DNA of 64,000 bases from positions 46,234,001 through 46,298,000 of the forward strand of contig NC_081414.1 of the NCBI RefSeq assembly GCF_030272615.1, given 5' to 3'. Source of the DNA: Cryptomeria japonica (Eukaryota; Streptophyta; Pinopsida; Cupressales; Cupressaceae). Each line of letters opens with the position of its first letter. Position 1 is the first letter of the stretch. Made by a program: the position numbers and the translations under genes. Below are positions 56,394 to 64,000 of the stretch, in pieces. The notes under the pieces were generated by a model. It was not told where the DNA came from, made no database searches, and worked only from the letters and a program-made list of their open reading frames with translations.

Positions 56394-57380
56394 TTAGTGA
56401 ATTTCAGATAGGGGAGTGACCCCTAACTTACCTCTTAGATACAAGAATGCATCCTTAGCCAATGGTTTTGTGAATATGTCAGCAATTTATTCCTTTGTGT
56501 GAATATCTTCCAATCTGATCTCCTTGTCTTGCACCAATTCTCGGACAAAATGATATTTTATTGCAATGTGCTTGGTTTTGGGATGCATCACTGGATTCTT
56601 GGACATGTCAATTGCACTTGTATTATCACAGAACATAACAATTGGTTCTTTGATTTCCATTTTCATGCCTGCCAATAGCTGTTTAAACCAAATAACATTT
56701 GAACAATTTACTAGTGCAGCAACATATTCTGCCTCTGCTGTAGATTGGGATATACAGTTCTTCTTTTTGCTTGTCCAGGAAACCAATCTCTTTCCTAGAA
56801 AGAATGCTCCTCCACTTGTACTTTTTCTGTCATCAATGTTTCCTGCCCAATCAGCATCAGTAAATACTTTCAAATCAAAATTTCCTCCAAATTTGTACCA
56901 TAATCCATACTCTTCAATTCCTTTCAAATATCTCATTAATCTTTTGATTGCCGTCATGTGACTTTCTCTTGGTTTTGCTGAGAATCTTGCAACAATACCA
57001 ACTGCAAGAGCAATATCTGGCCTAGTATGAACAACATACTGCAGCTTTCCAATCATAGATCTATACAGTGTTTGATCTACTTCTTGTGATTCATCTTCCT
57101 TGGTAAGCTTCAATCCAGTACACATAGGAGTTCCAACTGGTTTACAATCTTCCATACCGAACTTTTTCAGTATCTCTTTGATGTATTTTGATTGAGTAAT
57201 GTAGATACCATTTTTGTTCTGTTGAATTTGAAGACCAACAAAGAATTTGATCTCACCAAACATAGACATTTCAAATTCCTTATTCATTTGTACTGAAAAT
57301 TCTTTGCAAAGATCATCATTTCCTGTGAAAATAGTATCATCTACAAATATTTTTGCTAAGACAATTTTGTTATCTGATCC
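56394..57380 (-). pseudogene. E3 pol, RT C-terminus and RNase H
   Basis: Continues the frame of the next entry after a TAA (57381-57383). The RT active-site box KIFVDDTIFTG lies just after that stop, with both aspartates intact. Then MNKEFEMSMFGEIKFFVGLQ, KKFGMEDCKPVGTPM, VHTRPDIALAVGIV, and RNase H with FTDADWAGNIDDRKSTSGGA, QSTAEAEYVAALVNC and HPKTKHIAIKYHFVRE. A TAA at 56487-56489 replaces the Gln codon expected in KEQIADIFTKPLA, after which the frame goes on to the natural end at 56394-56396. RNase H removes the RNA strand during cDNA synthesis. Confidence 0.93.
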
Positions 57381-59153
57381 TTACTTGATATACAAGCTAC
57401 TGTTATCATTAGTTCTTTGAAATCCAATCTGAATAAGATAGTTATGCAATCTTTCATACCATACTCTAGGGGCTTGTTTCAGACCATACAATGCTTTATG
57501 TAATTTGCAGACCATGTCCTTCTTTTGTGGATCAACAAAACCTTCAGGTTGTTCAATATAAACTTCTTCATCCAATATACCATTAAGAAATGCAGATTTA
57601 ACATCCATCTGATAAACTTTGAATCCTTTGTAGGCGGCATATGCAAGTAAGGTTCTGACTCCTTCCAATCTTGCAACAAGAGCAAAAGTTTCTCCATAGT
57701 CTATTCCTTCTTGTTGAGCATATCCTTTGCATACTAGTCTTGCTTTGTTTCTTGAAACTTTGCCATCTTCATTCAGTTTATTTCTGAATACCCACTTAGT
57801 TCCAATCACATTTTTATCCTTAGGTCTGGGTACAAGAGTCCATGTCTTGTTTTTCTCTATCTGTTCTATCTCTTCTTTCATAGCCTCTGTCCAACTATTA
57901 TTTCCCAATGCATCTTTGACATTTCTAGGTTCAAAATCAGCAAGTAAACAAGTTCTTTTCAACTTACCTCTTGTCATGGTTCCTTCAGATTTGTCTCCAA
58001 TGATCTGATCTGCTGAGTGATGTCGTCTGACATACTCGGCTAATACAGATTTCTTGCCTTTAGAATGAATTTCACCATTGTCCTCTTGTTCTTCAACTGG
58101 CTGGTCCGGCTCGGTAAATATTGGCTCGGTTTTTTCAGACTCGGTAGACACTAGTTCTGGTTCATCAGACTCGGTAGATACTGGCTCGGTTTGCTCTTTC
58201 TGTAACTCGGTTACTGATGACTTGGGAGTAGAAGATTCCTGATTAGCAGATGTATCTGGTATTGTATCAGGTTCAATAGACACAAATCTTCTATAATCTT
58301 CTGGTTCTCTTTTGCTTTCTTCTTCAGATCTTTCTGCAAACTCATCAACTTTCACATGTGCACTTTCTATAACTTTATGAGTAGACAAGTTCAAACATCT
58401 ATATGCTTTACTCTTGCAAGAATATCCGAGGAATATACCTTCATCACCTTTCACATCAAATTTTCCTTTTCTAGATTCTTTCAAAATGTAACATTTACTT
58501 CCAAATACTTTTAGGTAACTTATATTAGGTTTGTAGCCATACCATAATTCATAGGGGGTTTTGAATGAGTCCTTCTTCAGCTGTACTCGGTTCAAGGTAT
58601 GAACAGCAGTGCTGATAGCTTCCTTCCAGTATTTGATAGCAATATTCTTTTCAATCATTAAGGTTCTTGCACAATCCATGATAGATCTGTTCCTTCTTTC
58701 AGCTATTCCATTTTGCTCAGGAGTTCTAGGGGCTGATACTTGTCTTTTGATTCCTATTTCAATGCAAAAGTTATTGAATTCATGAGAGTTGAATTCACCA
58801 CCTCTGTCTGACCTTAGACATTTAAGTCTTTTACCTGTTTCTTTTTCTACTCTGGCCAAATACCATTTGAACTTTTCAAATGCTTCTGATTTGTTCCTTA
58901 AATACATGACAGTCATCATTCTTGAGTAATCATCAACAAAAAGAATGAAGAACTTTTCTCCAGTATAACTTTCAGTTCCTATGGGTCCACATAAATCAGT
59001 ATGCACAATTTCTAATATATCTTCAGATTGATAGTTTTTGCTTTTGAAACTAGTCTTTCCCATCTTTCCAATTTGACAATTCTTACATAGACCGACCTCA
59101 GGTTTCTTTATATCTGGAATACCTCTTACTTTTCTGAATTTACTTATTTTCAC
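57381..59153 (-). pseudogene. E3 pol, integrase and RT N-terminus
   Basis: 590-codon open segment in the polyprotein frame. The pre-integrase zinc motif ends with [15 protein letters not shown]. The integrase core has Asp in [30 protein letters not shown], Asp in [12 protein letters not shown] and Glu in [20 protein letters not shown]: an intact D,D,E triad. A Ser/Glu/Pro-rich linker with repeats of EPVSTES follows. RT begins around codon 435 with [20 protein letters not shown] and includes [20 protein letters not shown] and [20 protein letters not shown]. It stops at TAA 57381-57383 shortly before the catalytic box. The upstream end is a TGA at 59247-59249, so the natural start of this piece is not a methionine. 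Confidence 0.94.
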
Positions 59154-59246
59154 TAGGTTATCAAAATTTACATGACATAACCTTTTGTGCCATAACCAAC
59201 TTTCTTCAACTTGAGCAATAAAACATGAATTTTCACTTGTTTCAAG

Positions 59247-60626
59247 TCAGAACAAATTACCTTTTGTTTGAGTGCTTGATCTAATCAGCTTTTCTTGATT
59301 ATTTAGCAGTTTGGCCTTTCCATGCATGAATTCCACCTTGAGTCCACTATTAAGTAGCTGTGCCACACTCATCAAGTTGTGATTGAGACCTTCAACCCAG
59401 TAGGCATCATCAAATACAAGTTCTTTGGTTATAGGGATTCTACCTCTTCCTTTTATGTAGTGAGGTTCATTATTGCCAAACCTTACACTACCTCCATCAT
59501 AGTCTATAAAATGTTCAAACTTGGTTTTATCACCAGTCATATGATGAGAGCAACCACTATCTATGATCCAAGTATCATTTTTGCTTATATGAGAAATAAG
59601 TGCCATCTTATCTTCCTCATCATTATCAGAATCATCTCTTATAGCAATATAAACAATTTCATCTTCACTATTATCAGAATCCTTAGCCATAAAGCATGTT
59701 TTCTTACCTTTGAATGATTTGTAGTCTTTTTTGCCATTCCATTTATGATCTTTCTTCTCATCTTTGCTCTGCTTGTTTGGGCATCTAGCAGCAATATGAC
59801 CGACTTCATCACATGAAAAACAGATTAGAGGAACTTTGCCTCTGTATTTTTCTCTGCCTTTGGAATATTTCCTTGCTAGAAGAGCTTCAATTATTTCAAG
59901 ATCACTGTCTAAACTTGGTTCTGATTCATCTTCACTTTCTGACCAAGATTCCTTTTTCTTTTTGCCTTTCTCCTTGAGTGAAACCTTAGCTTCAAATGCT
60001 GATTCCATGTTTTTGGAAGCTGGAACATAGTTGTCATAGTTGTCTAACTCAAATGCAGTTAATCTTCCAACTATGGCCTCTAAATTTATCTTATGATTTG
60101 CTTCACATCTTCTTTCCTGAATTGCAGAAACTCTGATTGCATAAATGGGTAGTAATGTTCTGAGAACTTTGCTTATGACTGTTTCCTCTGAGATATCACC
60201 TCCAGAAGCTTTGATTGCACTGACACTGGCTTTGACTCTTTCAACATATTTTGCAATATTTTCATCCTCACTCATTTTTAATTGATCAAACTGTCCTCTC
60301 AAGCTTTCTGCTTTGGCTCTTCTTACATTGTCATCACCACCATAGATATCTTTTAGCTTGTTCCACATTTCAAATGCACTTTTGCAATCTTTGACATCAT
60401 CAAACTCTTCATAGCTTAGGGCAGATGCAATGTCTATCATCATGGTGTTATGAGTCTTCTTTGCAGCAATATCAGCAACAGTTAGTGTACCAGTGGGTGT
60501 CACATATTCTGTGTCAAGATGTGTCAATCTTATATCTCCAATGGAAGCCAAATGGAGTCTCATGAGACCTTGCCATGCTGAAAAGTTATTTCTGTTTAGC
60601 CTTGGAATTTCTCTCTTGTAAGACAT
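59247..60626 (-). CDS. E3 gag-protease ORF (459 codons)
   Basis: Intact ORF from ATG at 60626, 48 bp inside the primer site, with MSYKREIPRLNRNNFSAWQG, the tryptophan-containing start typical of copia Gag. The UBN2-type capsid includes AFEMWNKLKDIYGG, LRGQFDQLKMSEDENIAKYV and ISKVLRTLLPIYAI. A Lys/Glu/Ser-rich linker follows, then the zinc knuckle CFSCDEVGHIAARC (residues about 272-285), an acidic stretch, and the protease with DTWIIDSGCSHHMTGDKTK (catalytic DSG) and VEGLNHNLMSVAQLLNSGL. It ends at a TGA (59247-59249) where full-length copia polyproteins read through into integrase, so the TGA is probably a mutation. Structurally complete Gag plus protease could still be made. Confidence 0.95.
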   Translation of the reverse strand: MSYKREIPRLNRNNFSAWQGLMRLHLASIGDIRLTHLDTEYVTPTGTLTVADIAAKKTHNTMMIDIASALSYEEFDDVKDCKSAFEMWNKLKDIYGGDDNVRRAKAESLRGQFDQLKMSEDENIAKYVERVKASVSAIKASGGDISEETVISKVLRTLLPIYAIRVSAIQERRCEANHKINLEAIVGRLTAFELDNYDNYVPASKNMESAFEAKVSLKEKGKKKKESWSESEDESEPSLDSDLEIIEALLARKYSKGREKYRGKVPLICFSCDEVGHIAARCPNKQSKDEKKDHKWNGKKDYKSFKGKKTCFMAKDSDNSEDEIVYIAIRDDSDNDEEDKMALISHISKNDTWIIDSGCSHHMTGDKTKFEHFIDYDGGSVRFGNNEPHYIKGRGRIPITKELVFDDAYWVEGLNHNLMSVAQLLNSGLKVEFMHGKAKLLNNQEKLIRSSTQTKGNLF

Positions 60627-60674
60627 CTTGATCTTTAGCTTAGATCCTTGAAATCCTTCCTACAAGCACCGAAA

Positions 60675-60686
60675 GCTATGATACCA
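60675..60686 (-). other. E3 primer-binding site
   Basis: The minus strand reads TGGTATCATAGC, one base off the initiator-Met site, two bases from the 5' LTR. Confidence 0.9.
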
Positions 60687-60688
60687 AT

Positions 60689-61845
60689 TGTTGGAAATAT
60701 GGATGGAGTAACTGAGAGGGGAGGGGTGAATCAGTTACCACAAAAATAAATCCACAAGTCCCTTAGATGTCTTAAATGTAAACTGCTGAAACTCGGTAAA
60801 TTAACTTATCATTGTTCACTAAACATTAACATGCATAAAACAAATAACATGAACACAAGTAACACCAGATATAACGTGGAAACCCAATTTTGGGAAAACC
60901 ACCAATGTAACTAGTTACTGATTTTCACTCTTCTGAAGTGAGCCTTGTTAGGAGCCAACCCTATTAAAGGTTACAAAACACACTGTTAGGTGTGACCCTG
61001 TTAGAGGATTTAATCACCCTGCTAGGAGTGGCCTTGTGAAAGGTCTTAAGAACAATTCAACCGAATTGTCACCTTGTCAGAGGATTTACAAAAATGGTTG
61101 TTAGACCAACTCTGTTAAGAGATTTCGGTATCACTGCTACAATGGTTAGAAAGCAACAATGAAGTGATCTGAATTAAATACAACTTATCTTGCTGATACA
61201 GATCTCTGTTCTGCGCCAATAGATCCTTACTGATCACATATATCTTTTTTGCACCTCAAGGATATCACTGATCCTTCATCAGAATTCGCACATTTCTGCT
61301 CCTTCACATTTCCATACTTCTCACACTTCCTCACACTTCGAAATCGCAACTTGATCTCTCATATATACCATTCAGGTTACCAAGTCGGCCCAATTACAAG
61401 TTACAATAAATATTACATAGGTCGGCTACATTTACAAGTTTCAATAAATATTGCTTCGGTCGGCTGCATAAACATTTCACTGATGCTCGGTGAACACTGC
61501 TGATTCTTCGGTAACCAACTGAACTCGATAAGTACTGCTAACTCGGTAAAGACTGACTTTCCTTCACATATTCTTCGAAGACCGACTGAACTTGGTAAAG
61601 ACTGAGAACTCGGTAAAGACTGACTTTCCTTCACATATTCTTCGAAGACTGACTGAACTCGGTAAAGACTGTGAATTCGGTATAGCATTCTGGAGTGCTA
61701 GGTAGACTCTGTAACTTGCTTCTCTTACCGTCTGAACTCGGTAGACTCTGTCTAACTGCCTTGCCGAACATTTTGAGCTCGGTAGACTGATATGACATTT
61801 GTGTAGCATCAAAGACAATACACAATTAAACAATTGTATCCAACA
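60689..61845 (-). repeat. E3 5' LTR
   Basis: 1157 bp, nearly identical to 54826-55982. TATA-like CATATATAC at 61360-61368 (complement strand). Long ORFs read across it (for example 61564-62145 on the minus strand) are artefacts joining LTR and flank. Confidence 0.95.
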
Positions 61846-61850
61846 ATACT

Positions 61851-63469
61851 TAGGTTTTGTATAGATTCTGAACATTCCCAAATTTCCAAAGGAAGTTGTC
61901 AGACTTGTATTGAGCAGAGTCCATGGTGAATTCATGTGGTTAGAGTCAGTTTGCAAGATAACCAAGGATGCAATTAAGGCAGTTATTGGTTTACCTTCAA
62001 CCTGTAGTAGGCCTAATAAAACCAAGAAGATACATAATAGAGGAGTTATGGATTTAACTGGAGCCACATATGATAGTAGGTCACTTAGAGTGAATGATGT
62101 TAAGGATATCAATGTGAGATATGTGATTATGGTACTAGGATACAAAGCAACTCATGCAAATAGACTAAATTATGTTTCTAGCCTATGTATTCACAATGCA
62201 TATGAGATGGTGAACAATAATGCTAAGATTGATGTGTGTGAATGGCTTAAAGATGAATTAATGGACAACCTAAAGAAGATTAAAGGAGACAAGAAAGGTA
62301 CTTTCCATTTTCAAAACCTTCTAGTATGCCTAATGTTGTACTTTACCAAGGAGATACCCGACATAGGTCACAAGGATTTTGGATATGACATCCCAGTAGG
62401 AAGATGGATATAAGATTCTTTCATTGGTATGGGCACTGATACTATTAAGAACATCACAGACTACTTCAAAACATTTCAATCTAAGATGAGAGCAAGAGAG
62501 AGACTACCACAAAGCATAATTGACAAATATGACAAGGAAATTTGTTTTGTGATTAAGAGAGATGAAACTTGGATGGAAGCAGTAAACCCTAGAACTATTT
62601 GGGTTACTGAGATGGGTTATGAGGTAGACCTATATGTTTTGGAAACTTATGCTAAAGCTCTACTTGATGCACCAAGAGAGCCTTCTGAGAAATTCTTTGG
62701 AAATGCAGAAACTGTAGAAAGCAATATATCTATGCAAAAAAGGACAAAGAGAAGAGAAAAAATTATTAGAGATTCCTCCAAGAAGGTCAAGGAAATCAAA
62801 GAAAATGTCATGAATTTCAGTGGTATATCACCCGATGAGCTTGAAGGACTACAACCTGAAGCACATGTTTCACTAGTTGTAACATCCTCCGATACTAATA
62901 GTGGTAAGGCTGTTGAGTTTAAAAGAGTAGAAAGGAAGAGAAAAGCCTCACCGGTACGCTCTCCTTCACCTAAGAAAACTAGGATGCTAAGGAAGAAACA
63001 AGCAGTTAGGGAATCGAAGAAGAAGCTTACTTCTAAGAAGAAATAGACACTGGTTACCCCCACACTGAATGATTTATTGAATGAGATTACAGAGGAAGGT
63101 AATCTATCTAATGTAAATAAATGGTATATTTCTTCCAATGATTCTGACAAAAGCACAATTGAAGAAAGTATTATTTTGCACTTAGACATTTATAAGAAAT
63201 TATTGATAGAAGTGATTGATAAGATACCCAATGATCTCTACATGAGATTGGAAGCTAAAAGGCTATCTGTAATGGAACTGGACAAAAAGTTGAAAGTTGA
63301 AGCACTCTTAGATGTACATCCAATAAATTCTAAGGAAGAGATAGATGAACTTATTTCTGAAGCTAACCGGTCAGTATTTGTTAGTGGACATCAGCAAGTG
63401 AGCCTAATGGCTGGAAGGGTAAAAGAAATTGCATATGAGACTTTAGATAAATGGATATATTCTTTGTAG
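61851..63469 (+). pseudogene. element D ORF2, part 2
   Basis: Continues part 1 in the same frame after the TSD. Internal stops at 61862-61864, 62411-62413 and 63044-63046; last stop 63467-63469. A globular first half has VHGEFMWLESVCKITKDAIK and AVIGLPS, RSLRVNDVKDINVRYVIMVL, VDVCEWLKDELMDNLKKIKG and NPRTIWVTEMGYEVDLYVLE. It is followed by a strongly basic stretch (KRTKRREKIIRDSSKKVKE; VERKRKASPVRSPSPKKTRM), likely nuclear or nucleic-acid binding, then an acidic/helical part. Total length with part 1 exceeds 630 codons. It faintly resembles plant-mobile-domain or plant-transposon-like accessory proteins of retrotransposons, but I cannot confirm a family. Confidence 0.65.
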
Positions 63470-64000
63470 AGAAGGAAAAGCAAGAGGAAAGGAGCAGACC
63501 TAAAATGGAGAAAACATTCAAAGTATATCAAAAGGACACGGGAAAAGGTAAAGTAGGTGGTGTACCCTCCATAAAGATAACATATAACATTCCTCCACCA
63601 ACCTAGGACACCCCTCCTTTAGCACCTTCATCACCAGTCCATATAGCTAATCCACTAGATATAGCTACTGAAGGTTTAACATATGATGATACTAATCCTG
63701 AGTTAGAGATACTCTTTACCATTAATGTAGATACTCAAGAGGTAAACAATGTTGTGGATAAAGATACTTCAGAGGGTAAGGAAGACAATGTTGAGGACAA
63801 CAAGATTTTAGAAAAACCGGCACAAATAGTTGACTCAGGAAACTGAGATACCAGCTCAAACAGAGCAACCGAAGATTGAGAAAACTGAGGATAAGACAGC
63901 TTGCACAGGGCCACTAGAATCTGATCAATAGATAGTGGTACAAACAGAAAAACAATCTGAGGCAGAGGTACATGTTGAGTCTATGACACCAGCAGTTGTA
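63470..64000 (+). pseudogene. element D ORF2 tail, frameshifted, acidic Pro/Thr/Glu-rich
   Basis: From about 63460 the plausible reading moves to another frame: MEKTFKVYQKDTGKGKVGGV, then after a stop near 63604 a Pro/Asp/Glu/Thr-rich stretch with EGKEDNVEDNKILEKPAQIV. A second shift around 63840 gives TEIPAQTEQPKIEKTEDKTA and continues with one stop to the window end. Composition is consistent throughout, which supports one decayed ORF rather than several. Confidence 0.45.

Larger units (their letters stand above)
54826..61845 (-). mobile_element. Ty1/copia element E3, youngest insertion, TSD ATACT
   Basis: 7020 bp. Both LTRs are 1157 bp (54826-55982 and 60689-61845), with perfect TSD ATACT (54821-54825 and 61846-61850), primer site complement at 60675-60686 and a single polyprotein frame from 60626 to 56394 with three internal stops. 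By eye the LTRs differ at roughly a dozen to fifteen positions, about 1 percent, so this is the youngest full element here. Probably a Tork-like copia from its Gag and RT motifs; lineage not verified. Confidence 0.96.
52262..64000 (+). mobile_element. LTR element D, two-ORF type, open at the window end
   Basis: 5' LTR 52262-53057, primer site 53060-53071, ORF1 53129-54172 and ORF2 54537-54825 continuing at 61851. ORF2 is split by copia element E3. The 3' LTR and any pol lie beyond 64000. The same LTR family left a solo LTR in inverse orientation at 38038-38852. Confidence 0.8.

Noticed and set aside
61564-62145. 193-codon minus-strand ORF
   Set aside because: Runs from the E3 LTR into flanking D ORF2 on the opposite strand; an artefact of the junction.
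62647-63189. 180-codon minus-strand ORF, Ser/Leu/Phe-rich
   Set aside because: Antisense shadow of the Lys/Glu/Arg-rich part of D ORF2.

Overview
The window looks like intergenic DNA of a seed plant with a very large genome. A gymnosperm is my best guess, from nested long-LTR retrotransposons, roughly 64 kb without a host gene, and heavy decay by nonsense mutation. The sequence alone does not prove the species. I see no cellular protein gene, rRNA or tRNA gene and nothing prokaryotic. Almost everything is LTR retrotransposon, and most insertions can be delimited by TG..CA ends, primer-binding sites (PBS) and 5-bp target-site duplications (TSDs).

Left part (1-19129). AT-rich flank with a possible LINE tail and a decayed unknown ORF (1-3182). 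Then two minus-strand Ty1/copia elements: E1 (3200-10274) and E2 (10558-19055). Both sit in one (TA/CA/TATG)n microsatellite. The left (3') LTR of E2 is itself split by a 1.76-kb solo LTR (10660-12419).

Centre (19130-52261). A minus-strand, apparently non-coding LTR element (called L) begins with its 3' LTR at 19130-20295. Its interior is cut into pieces by Ty3/gypsy element A (20880-28826, TSD GGATG), gypsy element B (29786-37649, TSD GGTAG), a solo LTR of family D (38038-38852, TSD AGATG) and element C (39361-51985, TSD GGACT). A encodes a Tat/Ogre-like pre-protease region, an aspartic protease and a G-patch-like motif. B encodes Gag and a protease with an altered active site. C has 4.5-kb LTRs and encodes only a Gag-like protein. 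None of A, B or C carries reverse transcriptase or integrase, so all must depend on enzymes in trans. C lies inside a 67-bp minisatellite of L.

Right part (52262-64000). A plus-strand element D starts in the same minisatellite: 5' LTR 52262-53057, initiator-Met-like PBS, ORF1 (coiled coil plus four zinc knuckles) and a long ORF2 of unknown function preceded by its own TATA-like box. ORF2 is split by the youngest element, copia E3 (54826-61845, TSD ATACT), whose Gag-PR-IN-RT-RNase H frame has only three internal stops. D runs off the window.

The parts most worth a second look are the D-family two-ORF architecture, the GC-rich hairpin module shared by A and B, the three pol-less gypsy elements with shared 3' signals, the duplicated Arg-type PBS of C, and the repeated use of simple repeats as insertion sites.
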